The notes beneath the pieces are model-generated. The model had not been told where the DNA came from. It did no database searches and saw only the letters and a program-made list of their open reading frames with translations. A DNA stretch of 64,000 nt from Chelonoidis abingdonii. Taxonomy: Eukaryota; Chordata; Testudines; Testudinidae. The stretch is from NCBI RefSeq assembly GCF_003597395.2, contig NC_133769.1:373951295-374015294 (forward strand). Reading direction: 5' to 3'. Numbering within the stretch: the stretch's first letter is position 1; every line of letters begins with the position of its first letter. Positions 1 through 10,388 of this stretch are shown here, piece by piece. Both the position numbers and the translations under genes were made by a program.

Positions 1-285
1 GGCAGCTGGAGCCCCGGCCCTTTAAATAGCCCCCAAGCTCCCTGCTATCCCAGGGTTCTGGGGGCTATTTAAAGGGCCCGGGGCTCCCCTGCTTCTACCC
101 TGCCCCGGACCTTTTAAATAGACGTGGGAGCCCTGGGGAATGCATGGGGGTGGCAGGGCTCTGGCGGCTATTTAAAGGACCAGGATGGCAGAGGCAGCTG
201 GAGCCCTGGCCCTTTAAATAGCCCTCAGAGCCCCCCGCTACCCCAGGGCTCTGGGGGTATTTAAAGGGCCCAGAGCTCCAGTCAG
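1..285. repeat. Tandem foldback units with TTTAAATAG / CTATTTAAA arms
   Basis: Three successive inverted-repeat units lie at about 14-84, 105-182 and 205-272. Each has a left arm like GGCCCTTTAAATAGCCC and a right arm like GGGGCTATTTAAAGGGCC. The first is the best preserved. They are followed by a GC-rich tandem array and a DNA-transposon-like end at about 740. The whole is probably one non-autonomous element that starts left of the window. Confidence 0.7.
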
Positions 286-742
286 GGACACGGGGCTTGC
301 CGCGCTCCAGCTGGAGCTCCAGCCAGGAGAGCGGGGCCGCGGGGCTTGCGGCGCTCCGGCCGGAGCTCCAGCCGGGGCCACGGGACTTACCGCACTCCAG
401 CCAGAGCTCCAGCCAGGGCCACGGGGCTTGTCGCGCTCCGGCCAGAGCTCCAGCCGGGGCCGGGGGGCTTGTTGCGCTCTGGCCAGAGCTCCAGCCGGGA
501 GAGCAGGGCCACGGGGCTTGCGGCGCTCCGGCCAGAGCTCCAGCTGAGAGAGTGGGGCTGTGGGGCAGTCGCGCTCCCGCCAGCGCTTTGGTCAGGGGAG
601 CGGGGCCATGGAAGACCCCGGAGCAGACCGCAGACGGGGTAAGTAAAAAAAAATTTTAAAGGCGCCTAAAGCGCGGGCCCTCTTAGGCATGGGGCCCAAT
701 TCCCAGGAATCGGGCGAATCGGCCTAAAGCCGCCCCTGATGA
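286..742. repeat. GC-rich tandem array and DNA-transposon-like terminus
   Basis: From 286 to about 605 a unit of roughly 50-60 bases repeats, with core GCTCCGGCCAGAGCTCCAGC followed by GGGGCCACGGGGCTTG. The end at about 722-738 reads CGGCCTAAAGCCGCCCCTG. This resembles the inverted terminus (CAGGGGCGGCTCTAGG) of the foldback element seen near 16.1 kb and 50.9 kb. The open frames here are low-complexity artefacts. Confidence 0.6.
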
Positions 743-1440
743 TAGATTTCATGACTCTAAAGAAAGGAAGGAGTGAGAGCAGCAAGATAAGGAAAAAAGA
801 ATTCAGAAAAAGGAGATTTTAACAAACTCAGATAACTGGTAGGTGAGGTCCCGTGGGAAGAATATCTAAGGGATAAAGAAATTGAGGACAGCTGGCAGTT
901 TCTAAAGGAGACAATATTAAAAGACACAACTGCAAACTAACCTGATGCAAAAGAAAGATAGGAAGAATAGTAAGAGGCCAATATGGCTTCATCAGGAACT
1001 CTTTAACTACCTGAAAATCAAAAGGAAATCCTACAAAAAGTGGAAACATGGACTAATTGCTATGCTATGGAGGAGTACAAAAGAGTAGCATAAGCATGTA
1101 GGGACAAAATCAGAAAATCTAAGGCACAAAATGAGTGACACCTAACAAAGGACATCAAAAGGCAGCAAAAAGAGTGTCTTTAAATGCATAAGAAACAGGA
1201 GAAAGACAAAGGTAAATGTAGATCCTCTGTTCAGTGGGGAAGGAGAGCTAATAACTGATGACGTCAAGAAAGCTGAGGTGTTTAATGCCTGTTTCGCATC
1301 AGTCTTCACTAAAGACACTAATTGTAACCAGATACTCAAAACAATTAATATTAACAAGGGGGAAGTAAAGCAAGTCAAAATATGGAAAGAACAGGTGACA
1401 GTATATGTAGATAAGTTAGAATTATTCAAGTAATCAAGAC
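743..1440 (+). mobile_element. CR1 LINE fragment (ORF2, endonuclease-RT linker)
   Basis: The A-rich plus-strand sequence decodes in shifting frames to CR1 ORF2 linker segments, such as VKKAEVFNACFASVFTKDT and a degraded SxGPDxIHP-like motif near 1436-1460. Many stops and frameshifts mark it as an old dead copy. Confidence 0.75.
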
Positions 1441-1700
1441 CTGATCAAATTCATCCCCCCTGCCCAACCTGCACAGGGGCCCTCTCCTCCCCCCTTCACC
1501 CAAATTGCACAGGGGCTCTCTCCTTCCCCGCCCCACCTGCACAGGGGCTCTCTCCTCCCCCACCAAGCACTCTTGGCCCCCAACAACCTGCAGTGGGAGC
1601 CCTGCCCCCCAATCTGTACTAAGGGCTCTGGAGCCCTGCCCCTCAATCTGTACTGAGGGCTCTGGACCCCAGAACATACACCTGAAGCTCCCAGCCTCAC
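1441..1700. repeat. Pyrimidine-rich minisatellite downstream of DCHS1 exon 7
   Basis: Degenerate units of about 45 bases contain CCACCTGCACAGGGGCTCTCTCCTCCCC (about 1455-1570). Looser related copies follow up to the exon 7 donor. It lies within DCHS1 intron 7. Confidence 0.6.
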
Positions 1701-1735
1701 AATATGCAGTGAAAGTGCCTGCTTGCCTCCCTCAC

Positions 1736-1923
1736 CTGCACCAGGAGCTCCCGCCCACCCAGCACATGAAGGAAAGCCGGCAAATTGTCATTCTCATCCA
1801 AGATGGTGACATAGACGGTGCCTGTGACGCTGCGGGGTGGTGTCCCCCCATCCTGCACGATCACCAGCAGTTGATAGCTTGACTGCTGCTCCCGGTCCAG
1901 GCTGCGCTTGGCAGTGAGCTCTC
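1736..1923 (-). CDS. DCHS1: DCHS1 exon 7: end of cadherin repeat 11 and start of repeat 12
   Basis: This 188-base exon completes codon 1144 and encodes residues 1145-1206. The acceptor is CTCCCTTGCAG/GAG and the donor CTGGTGCAG/GTGAGG (phase 0). It carries the LDREQQSSYQLLV motif and the linker DENDNLP at 1186-1192. The next exon is not in the window: nothing resembling a cadherin repeat was found in 1-1735. The protein therefore breaks off here only because the window ends. Confidence 0.92.
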
Positions 1924-2884
1924 CTGCAAGGGAGAAGCAAGGACGCAGCTCAGCTCCCAGAGTGCCAGCTCCCAACAGGGACTCCCAACAGAGAGACAGT
2001 TCCAGATGGGGAATTGTCTCCCATGGGAAGAGGAGAGCCCCAGCTTGCAAGGCAGGACAGAGCCCAGAGGAATGGCCTGTGGGCAGAGAAATGGTCCTCG
2101 ACTGGGGGGATGGAATCACAAATGGGCTGTGGGTGGGGGAGCCGGTCCAAAGGAGCAGACCATGGAGAGGGAGGTGGCCCTGGGATGGTGGTCACAGAAC
2201 AAGGGCCCTGGGGAAAGGACAGTGGGAAGGGAGCCAGCTGGGGTTGGTGGAACACATAGCTGCTCTCTGAAATTGCATAAGGGTCCCTTATCACATCCCA
2301 CTTAGCCATGACCCCTTGTGCCAGCCACCAAGGACCCCAGTGCAAGGCAGATGCCAAGTCAGGACAGAGGAGGGGGGACAGGACAGCTGAGCTAACACTC
2401 ATGTGGCGAACCCAGGACAAATGGCTACAAAGGGAGGGGCAGTAATTAGTCCCAAGGGGTTAAAAGGCCTCTCCCAATCCACTGAGGAGAGATAACCATG
2501 GGGAAATAAGGTCCACTGGAAAAGGAGTTACCAGGGAACTAATTAGGTTCAGCTGGCTCCAACTGCTTGAGACCTTTTTAAACCCTCCCCGACATGGAAG
2601 TGGGGAGGAGAAGGGGGGAAGAGTGAGAGAAGCTGCCAGCAAGTTAGGTGCAGCAAGGCTCTGAACCCTTCCAGCAAGGAAGGCTGTGCCCTGTCTCCAG
2701 AAGGGAAGAAAACAAGCACAAAGGACTAATTGAAGGAAGGATTAGCCAGACCCTGTGCTACCTAGAAGGATTTGCTTTGCCCAAGCCTGTGTCTCCAAGG
2801 CTAAAAAGGACTGAGCTGGCTGAGGAGAAGAAGGTACTTTGCCACACTGATGACAAGAGAGCCATGCCAGCTGCATCAAACCTT
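1924..2884. other. DCHS1 intron 6, unassigned part
   Basis: This intron sequence next to exon 7 contains no gene, no recognisable transposable element and no RNA gene that I can support. Confidence 0.5.
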
Positions 2885-3793
2885 CCTCTGGGGTGTGAAC
2901 CCTAACCTCCCGGGAGACAGGGTGACACTGATGCACCTCCTGTAAGATGGGGCGACCCTGACCCACCTCTGGGGTGTGTGACCCCTAACCTCCTGTAAGA
3001 CAGGGTGACACCAATCCACCTCTGGGATGTGACCCCTTACCTCTCATGAGACAGGATGACACTGACCCACCTCCTGTGAGATGGGGTGACACCGACCCAC
3101 CTCTGGGGTGTGACCCCTAACCTCCTGTGAAATGGGGTGACACCAACCCACCTCTGGGGTGTGTGACCTCTAACCTCCTGTGAGACAGGCTGACAATGAC
3201 CCTCCTTTGCGGTGTGACTCCTAATGCCTTGTAAGACAGGGTGACACCAACCCACCTCCAGGGTGTGACCCCTTACCTCCCATGAGACAGGATGACACTG
3301 ACCCACCTCCTGTGAGACAGGCTGACACTGACCCTCCTTTGCGGTGTGACCCTTAATGCCCTGTAAGACAGGGTGACACCAACCCACTTCCAGGGTGACA
3401 TCAACCTTACCTCCCATGAGACAGGATGACATCGACCTACCTCCTATGAGACAGACTGACACTGACCCTCCTCTAGGGTGTGACCCCTAACCTCCTGTGA
3501 GATGGAGTGACACTGACCCTCCTTTGCAGTGTGGCTCATAATGCCCTATAAGACAGGGAAACACCAATCCACCTCTGGGGTGTGACCCCTAACCTCCTGT
3601 GAGATGGGAGGACACTGACCCATCTCTGGGGTGTGATCTCTAACCTCCAGTGAGACAGAATGACACTGACCCACCTCCTAGGGTGTAACCCCTAACCTCC
3701 TGTGAGATGAGCTGACACTGACCCACCTCTTAGGGTGTAACCCCTAGCCTCCTGTGAGACGGGCTGACACCGACCCACCTCTGGGGTGTGACC
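2885..3793. repeat. 51-base minisatellite in DCHS1 intron 6
   Basis: About 17-18 copies of a unit near 51 bases lie head to tail. The core is ACCTCTGGGGTGTGACCCC followed by TAACCTCCTGTGAGACAGGGTGACACTGACCC. Copies differ by point changes and small indels, and some lack one half-unit. The array fills about 0.9 kb of the 2.4-kb intron between exons 6 and 7. Confidence 0.9.
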
Positions 3794-4302
3794 CCCCAAC
3801 CCATCCTTGTGCATACGCCCTTTCCTGACCCCTGGGCCCATTGTATGTCCCTCTTGACAAGCTTCCTTAAGTCTCAGCACCTGTGTTCTGGCTTCTCTAG
3901 GCTGCTGGGCCCTGCTGACCTGAGCGCTGGGCTCTGGGCTGGGCGGGTGGAAGGCGGGACATCTGTGGCTGCAGTAGCTCATTGATGGGCCTGGCTTTGC
4001 CTAAAAGGCTGCTGGCACCACCCGTGCCATGAGAGCCCTGTGGGAAGGAGGGCAACCCAACAAGGCACTCTGCCTTGGGACGGCTCTGGTACTTCTCAGA
4101 CCGGGGGGTCACTAACTAGGGAGCATGATGCTACCTCCACCTCCCTTCCTGAAGCACAGCACCCCCAAATTCCACACTGGGGCCAGCACTGCTCTACCCT
4201 CACAGTCACCCGCTGCTGAGCTTCACAGGCCTCTCCATGCCCACTCAGATCTCGGTGGGCTCTCCCTCCGCTTCCACCTGCACCGCCTGTGGAGTCGCTC
4301 AC

Positions 4303-5322
4303 CAGACTGCGTGTGGATGAGGAAGTTGGGGTCATGCTGGAGGAGGCGGTAGGTGAGGCGGCTGTTCTGCCCTGTGTCCCGGTCACTGGCTGTCACCCTG
4401 CCCACCCTGCTGCCAGGTGGCTGGTTCTCAGGAATGGTGAAGAAGTAGCGCTCCTCGCTGAGCCGGGGGCTGTTGTCATTCTCGTCAGTGATGCTGACCC
4501 GCACCGTGCTGGTGCCAGTCTTCCTGGCCTCGCTGCTGGTGCCGCCTGCCCCTGCAGACGCCAGCACTGTCAGCATGTACAGGTCCCGTGTCTCCCGGTC
4601 CAATGCACTCTTGACATAAAGCCAGCCACTCTCGGGCATGATGCCAAAGCTAGCAGCGTCGCCATCAGCACGCAGGTGGTAAGTGAGGGGCGTGGCACCA
4701 CTGTCCCAGGCCAGGGCCCGCACCTGCAGGAAGCGAGTGGAGACAGGAGTGCCCTCCCGCACCTCCACACGGTAGGTGAGTGTGTCAAAGATGGGCCCGT
4801 GGTCGTGCTCTGCCTGCACGTGCACCAGCAGGGTGAAGGTGGCACTGAGCTGGGGCACACCGCTGTCCCGTGCCACTATGGCTAGGCCATAGGCAGCACT
4901 GGCCTCATACTGCAGCGCCCCCACCACACGCACTGTCCCAGAGGAGCGCTCCACACTGAAGACATCATCCCCACCTGACACCAGCTCAAAGTGCACCTGC
5001 CCGTTGGCACCACTGTCCCGATCCTCCGCCTGCAGTGTGTAGACAGTGGCCCCTACCTCTGTGGCCTCTGGCAGCAGGATGGAGTCAGAAGGGGCCAGGA
5101 AGGTTGGTGCATTGTCATTCACGTCTGACACGGAAATCTTCACCTGCGTGTTGCTGTAGGCAGGCGGCGAGCCACTTCGGGCCTGCACATCTAGAACCAG
5201 AACTGCCTGGACCTCATGGTCGAGAGGAAGGCTGGTGCGGAGCTGTCCCAAGCTGGAGTCAATGAAGAAATAGCCATGGGGATCTCCCGAGGAGATGGAA
5301 TAAAAGATGTCATCAGAGTGAC
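4303..5322 (-). CDS. DCHS1: DCHS1 exon 6: cadherin repeats 8 to 11 (part)
   Basis: This 1020-base exon completes codon 804, encodes residues 805-1143 and gives the first base of codon 1144. The acceptor is TGTCCCCAG/GTC and the donor CAGTCTG/GTGAGC; both introns are phase 1. Linker DVNDNAP (870-876) closes repeat 8 and DENDNSP (1083-1089) closes repeat 10. The boundary between repeats 9 and 10 reads AEHDHGPIF (about 974-982) and has lost the canonical calcium motif. Repeat 11 starts at RYFFTIPENQPPG. The neighbouring intron 5 is only 318 bases and is mostly a short tandem repeat. Confidence 0.95.
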
Positions 5323-5385
5323 CTGGGGACAAGGGAATATAGAGCAAGGACAGTGAGAGCAGGGCTACACTCACCCACCCAGCCT

Positions 5386-5585
5386 GCCCCAGCAAGGGGT
5401 GCTGTGGGGGAAGGCAGGGAGCTGACTGTGGGATGAGCTCCCAGCAGGAGGTGCGATGGGGAAAAGCAGGGCACTGGCTTTGGGAGAAGCTCCCAGCAGG
5501 AGGCGTCGTGGGGGCGGGCAGGGCACTGGCTGTGGGGGGAGATCCCAGCAGGGTCACTGTGGGGGGTGGGGCAGGAGCACAGGAC
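5386..5585. repeat. Short minisatellite in DCHS1 intron 5
   Basis: Three to four copies of a unit of about 52 bases contain AGCTCCCAGCAGGAGG and GCAGGGCACTGGCT. They occupy most of the 318-base intron between exons 5 and 6. Confidence 0.8.
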
Positions 5586-5640
5586 ATCTGAAATGGAAAT
5601 ATGGGCCCAATGTGTTTTGGGGGCTGCGATGAGTCCATAC

Positions 5641-5877
5641 CTGGGGGGTTATGGGCCCGGACGGCCCCAACACTTGCCCCCTGCTGTGTGTCCTCAGGCA
5701 CTGTGAAGAAGTACTGTGCCTGCTCAAAGACAGGAGGTGAGACCGTGCCAGCCACAATGCTGATGTTCACTTGGGCATTGGGTTGGGCTGACAGGCCCCC
5801 TCCATCCCGTGCTGAGATCACCAGCTGCACCAGCGTGTTGGCTTTGCCACTCAGGGACCACGAGAGGGAGACAACAC
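5641..5877 (-). CDS. DCHS1: DCHS1 exon 5: end of cadherin repeat 7 and start of repeat 8
   Basis: This 237-base exon completes codon 725 and encodes residues 726-803 plus one base of 804. The acceptor is TTCTGTCCTAG/GTG and the donor CCCCCCAG/GTATGG; both introns are phase 1. The residues include ARDGGGLSAQ and VPEDTQQGASVG. The boundary between repeats 7 and 8 reads SIVAGTVSPPVFEQ and lacks the DxNDN calcium-binding linker. From memory the mammalian protein lacks it there too, so this is probably a family trait. The frame is intact. Confidence 0.94.
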
Positions 5878-6460
5878 CTAGGACAGAAAGAAACTCATAG
5901 GAGAAGCGCTGTAGGATTGAACACTGTGTCCCCCTCCCCCAGCAGGAAATGCACTTCTCCTCCCTGTCCTAGGGATGCAGAAACAAACCATGGGCCTGGG
6001 AATAACCAAGTGAGAGAGATGCCAACCCCAGAGATTGACTCCAGGGGTCAGAGGGGGAACAAAAGTGGCTGGCATTTGCAAAGGGAGATGGGGGCTACAT
6101 CTGGGGGCAAGGAAGGGCAGTCCTTCTCTACAGGGTCTGAGGAGACACTACACCCTTCCCCTTCCCTCCCCTCCCAACTGTATTAAGCCCTGGACCCATC
6201 AGTCCTAGAAAGGCCAAAAGAGGCTGGAGGGGGAGAGTGAACTTGACCCCGTTTATCTCAGCATTGACTGTGGGGAGATCAGTCTGCTGATTCTGTGGGG
6301 ACGGAGGGAAGAGGGGTGGAGTTCAGGCTAGAAAGGGCCTGGGACCTGGCCCTGAACCTGGGGAGGGAGCGTGTCAGGAAAAGCAGGGCCCTGGGGAATG
6401 GGCCATGGGTATGGAGTCTCTCTGGGTCCAGGGAATGTGATCAGGAATTCAGGGAATAGG
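5878..6460. other. DCHS1 intron 4, unassigned part
   Basis: I see no gene or recognisable mobile element in this stretch. Confidence 0.5.
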
Positions 6461-7075
6461 TTTGCCAGGGATCCGGTTTTCAACCAGAATGCTCAGTCGA
6501 AAATGGACCCTGGTGGCTCAGGTCGGCACAGCTGAGTGGGCCGTTAAAAGTCCTGTTAGTGGTGCAGCAGGGGCCTGTGGCTAAGGCAGGCTCCCTGCCT
6601 GCTCCAGCTCTGTGTGACTCCCAGAAGTGGCTGCCAGGTCCTTGAGACCCCATAGCGTATGGGTGGCCAAGGAGGCTCTGTGCGCTACCCTCGCCCCTGT
6701 GCCGGCTCTGCAGCTCTCATTGGTCAGGACCTATGACCAATAAGAGCTGCAGGGGCAGCGCCTGTGGGCACGAGGGGAGCACGTGGAGCCCCTCTGGCTG
6801 TCCATGCGCCTAGGGGCCACAGGGACCTGGCGGCTGCTTCCTGGGAGCTGTGGTAAGCACTGCCAGGACCTGGCACCCCAAACTCCCTCCAGCACCCAAA
6901 CTCTCTCCCAGAGCCCACACCCTCACAACATACCAACACCCTGCTCCAGCCCTGAGCCCCCTCCTGCACCCCAAACCCCTCAACCCTTGCCCCATCTCAG
7001 AGCCCACACCCCCAGGCAAAGCCCTCACCCCTGCCCCGCACTTCTGGCCGAGCAGGGAGGGTACCGTTGGTACCG
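6461..7075 (+). repeat. Dispersed GC-rich reptilian repeat, copy 1
   Basis: The segment shares an ordered series of short blocks with 61132-61600: AATG(C/T)(T/C)CAGTCGAAAA, a GTTAAAA block, AAGGCAGGCTCCCTGCCT, GCTCCCATTGG-like sequence and a C-rich tail of CCCAAACTCCCT type. It is an interspersed repeat of unassigned class. It ends where a CR1 RT fragment begins. Confidence 0.6.
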
Positions 7076-7385
7076 GGCAAATTAGTCGAAACAATTGTTA
7101 AGAATAAAATTGTCAGACACAGAGAAAAACAAATTGTTGAGCAATAGTCAACATGGTTTCTGTAAAGGGAAATCGTGTCTTACTAATCTATTAGAGTTCT
7201 TTGAAGGGGTCAACAAACATGTGGAGAAGGGGGATCCAGTGGACATAGTGTACTTAGATTTCCAGAAAGCCTTTGACAAGGTCCTTCACCAAAGGCTCTT
7301 ACATAAATTAAGCTGTCATGGGATAAAAGGGAAGGTCCTTTCATGGATTGAGAACAATTTATTCATAAATGATCCAGGAGGAAGG
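7076..7385 (+). mobile_element. CR1 LINE, reverse transcriptase fragment
   Basis: An open stretch encodes the N-terminal half of a CR1 reverse transcriptase. It includes QHGFCKGKSCLTNLL and IVYLDFQKAFDK, the fingers and first catalytic Asp region. Continuity is lost near 7380, where the noisy duplicated region starts. Confidence 0.9.
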
Positions 7386-8264
7386 GGTGCGTTGTAAACG
7401 TGAGGTGGCAAAGGGTGCAGCATGATTATTAACTACTCAAGATAGTATAAGACCAAAGAGATTGTGAAGACTTCAAAGATTCTACCAAACTAAGTGATTG
7501 GGCACAAAATGGCCAAAATGAATTATCTGGTGCGATATAATGTTAAGAGCTAATGCACATTGAAATACACATTCAACTATCCATATTGATGGGGCCAATT
7601 TAGCTAACCGAAAGATTTGTGGTTCTCGTGGATTAGTTCTCTTGAAGTGTCCCGCGTGTGCAGGAGGCGGTTCAAAAGAAAAATGTTAGCATCATTAAAA
7701 GGGAGTCGGAATAAGACTGGATAATATATATTGCCCTTATTCATCCATGGTACGCCACATCCTTGAATACGTGTCAGATGTGGTCTCCTCATAAAACGGG
7801 TATTTAGCACTAGAAAGTCAGATAAGTGGCATAATGATAAGGGTTTGAGAGTGGTCCATATGAGGAAATTAAGAGGTAGGATCTCTTCAGCTTGAAAAGA
7901 GAGAGACTAAGGCTGTGGTATGATAGAGTTATTAATCTGAGAGATGTTTGGGAAAGTGGCATAAGGCAGTTATATTACATTTTCCATAATACAACAACTG
8001 GGGTCCCAAATAAATTATAGCAGCAGCGTTTAAACAAAATATAAAGGAGTCTTTTCCGCGGCACGTCAACTTGTGGATGTTTACTGAGGAGGTGTGAAGG
8101 TAGGACTATTAACAGGTTTTAAAAGAGAACATGGATAATCTGGTCGGTGAAGTCCATAGATGGCTATTAGGCGAAGGATCGGTTAAATGGTGTCCCTAGG
8201 CTTCTCTGTTCGTAGAGGATGGAGATGCGATGGCAAGGGAGATACAATTGATCATTTGCACTGT
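7360..8264 (+). repeat. CR1 3' segment, copy A of a noisy duplication
   Basis: This stretch aligns base for base with 8380-9240 (for example TTAGTTCTCTTGAAGTGTCCCG against TTAGTTCTCTAAGATGTCCCG). The two differ by many scattered one- and two-base insertions and deletions. It is derived from the C-terminal and 3' part of CR1. It stops at the gap 8265-8289. The indel pattern suggests uncorrected long-read sequence. Confidence 0.75.
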
Positions 8265-8289
8265 NNNNNNNNNNNNNNNNNNNNNNNNN
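8265..8289. other. Assembly gap (25 N)
   Basis: A run of 25 Ns separates the two copies of the same CR1 segment. Confidence 0.99.
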
Positions 8290-9376
8290 TTGGTTACAAG
8301 GACCGGGAAAGGGTAGGTTAACGGTGATCTCGAATGGGAGGGAACTGTGGTGTTCCCAGGTCAGTCGGCTAATCCTTCCATTTTTCTAATGATCTGGAGA
8401 ATGGGGTCAACCAGTGCGTGGAAGGGTGCACAGATTGATTACTACTCAAGATGATAAGACCAAAGGGTTGTGAAGACTTTCAAAAGATTCTACAAAACTA
8501 GTGATTGGGCACAAAATGGCCAAAATGATTTCTGTGGATAATTGTAAAGTAATGCACATTGGAAATAACCAACTTATACCATCATCTGATGGGGCCAATT
8601 TAGCATAACCGATAAGTCTTGTGAGTTCTCGGTGGATTAGTTCTCTAAGATGTCCCGCAGTGTGCAGGAAGGCGGTCAAAAGAACAAATGTTAGCAATCA
8701 TTAAAAAGGAGAGTCGAGATAAGACTGAGATAAATATATTGCCCTTATTATCCATGGTAGCCACCTCCTGAATACCGTGTACAGATGGTGCTCCTCATGC
8801 AAAAGCGGATATTTAGCACTAGAAAAAGTTCAGAACAAGTGGCAATAAATGATTAGGGTTTGGAGAGTGGTGACCATATGAGGAGATTAGGGTAGGTCTC
8901 TTCAGCTTGAGAAAGAGAGGACTTAGGTGTGGTATGATAGAGTTTATTAATCTGAGAGATGTTTGGAAAGTGGCTAAGGCAGTTATAATTATTTTCATAA
9001 TACAACAACTAGGGGTTCACCAATAAAATTATTAGGCAGCAGGTTTAACAAACAAATAAAGGAAGTTCTTTTCAGCGCGACGTCAATTGTGGAATGCTTT
9101 ACTGAGGAGGTGTGAAGGTAGGACTTTAACATGTTTTAAAAGAGAACATGGATAATTCTGGTCGGTGAGTCATAGTATGGCTATTAGGCAGAGGGATCGG
9201 TTAAAATGGCTGGTCCTCAGGCCTTCTGTTCGTCGGGATGGAGATGGATGGCAAGAGAGAGATCCTTAGGTTCACTCCCTCTGGGGCACCTGGCATTGGC
9301 CACCGTCGGTAGACAGATACTGGGCTAGATGGATCTTTGGTCTGACCCGGTATGGCCGTTCTTATGTTCTTATGGA
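8290..9376 (+). mobile_element. CR1 3' segment, copy B, with intact CR1 3' end
   Basis: This is the second copy of the CR1 segment in 7360-8264. It continues into a typical CR1 3' UTR at 9270-9376, with GGCACCTGGCATTGGCCACC and GGTCTGACCCGGTATGGCC. It ends in repeats of the TTCTTATG octamer at 9358-9373, the usual CR1 tail. The 3' tail is clean, in contrast to the indel-rich part before it. Confidence 0.85.
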
Positions 9377-9526
9377 AACAGGGAATGCTGAGGAGAGAGG
9401 GGGCTGCTGGCTGGTGGGGCTGCCCTTCTCTGGAGCTGATAAGTGTGCTGTACAGAAAACACTGACAGGTGTCACATCCCCCATACCCTCTGTCTGCGGC
9501 CCATCCAGGGTGCCAAGGGCTCTTAC

Positions 9527-9758
9527 CTGTGTCCTTGTGCAGAGAGAAGAGAGGGGGCGAGTTCCCAGAGACAATGTGGTACGTCACCTTCCCGTGGGGA
9601 CCCTCATCCTTGTCGTGGGCCATGACACGCAGCACGGCTGTGCCTGGCATGCTCTGCGTGCTGATGCTGGCTGCGTACTCCAGGGGGTAGAACGCCGGAT
9701 GGTTATCGTTCACATCCTCCAGGAAAACCTTCACGTACACCATGGAGTTCAGACCACC
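9527..9758 (-). CDS. DCHS1: DCHS1 exon 4: end of cadherin repeat 6 and most of repeat 7
   Basis: This 232-base exon encodes residues 648-724 plus the first base of codon 725. The acceptor is CTCCTCCAG/GGT and the donor GACACAG/GTAAGA (phase 1). It opens with GGLNSMVYVKV and carries the repeat 6-7 linker DVNDNHP at residues 662-668. The start of repeat 7 follows, including a DKDEG calcium motif and the segment SGNSPPLFSL. A CR1 3' end stops about 150 bases downstream of the donor. No frame break is seen. Confidence 0.94.
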
Positions 9759-9896
9759 CTGGAGGAGGACAGGACCAGGCATAATTCTGCCCAGGGCTGG
9801 GCTGCTGGGAGGCCCTCACTGCCCTGGTGGGGATGGGATGACAGGGATAACCTTCTGAACAGTACTAGGCTGGGGGCTTAACTCCCTCCCCTGCCC

Positions 9897-10160
9897 AATT
9901 GCTCACTCCCCATTGGCCCATTTCCCGCTTTCCCCATTACTCAGCACCCCCAGGGGCCAAGCTGCCCCAGCCCCATTGCTCAGCACCCCCGGAAGTCCAG
10001 CTGCCCCTATCCCATTGCTCAATTCCATCCAAGGGCCATTCAACCTTTCCCCATCATCCCATGACCCCCTTCCTTCATTACTCAGCCTCCTTCCCCATGG
10101 GCCCATCCCCCTTCACCCATTGCTCAGCCCCTTCCCCCAAGGGCCCATTCTCCTTTCATC
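9897..10160. repeat. Degenerate minisatellite in DCHS1 intron 3
   Basis: Repeated blocks of CCCATTGCTCAGCACCCCC type with GGGCCCATT or GGGGCCAAG occur about every 50 bases. They fill most of the 411-base intron between exons 3 and 4. Confidence 0.65.
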
Positions 10161-10169
10161 AGCACTCAC

Positions 10170-10358
10170 CCCATCGACAGCAGTGACAGTGAAGTCATAG
10201 GCGGTGGCCCCCTCGTCACGGTCCAGGCCCTGCACTGTGCACAACTGCCCAGTGTGCTCATCGATGCTGAACTGCGTGGGGACAATGCTGCCGATGCCGG
10301 AGCCGATGGAGTAGGAGAGGGAGCCGAAGGCGCCACTGTCTGCATCTGTGGCCGTGAT
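10170..10358 (-). CDS. DCHS1: DCHS1 exon 3: middle of cadherin repeat 6
   Basis: This 189-base exon encodes residues 585-647, from ITATDADSG to TAVDG. It continues directly from the CFLQ that ends exon 2. The acceptor reads CTTTCCACTAG/ATC and the donor GATGGG/GTGAGT; both ends are phase 0. It supplies the DxD calcium ligands and the LDRD motif of the sixth cadherin repeat. A candidate branch point (CTGAC) lies 20 bases upstream of the acceptor, and a solo LTR begins 30 bases upstream of the exon. The reading frame is intact and matches DCHS1 along its length. Confidence 0.93.
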
Positions 10359-10388
10359 CTAGTGGAAAGGCACTATGTCAGTGGGAGC

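Noticed and set aside
2885..3793. Regular repeats resembling a CRISPR array
   Set aside because: The units are directly adjacent without unique spacers, the host is a vertebrate and the array lies in an intron. It is a minisatellite.
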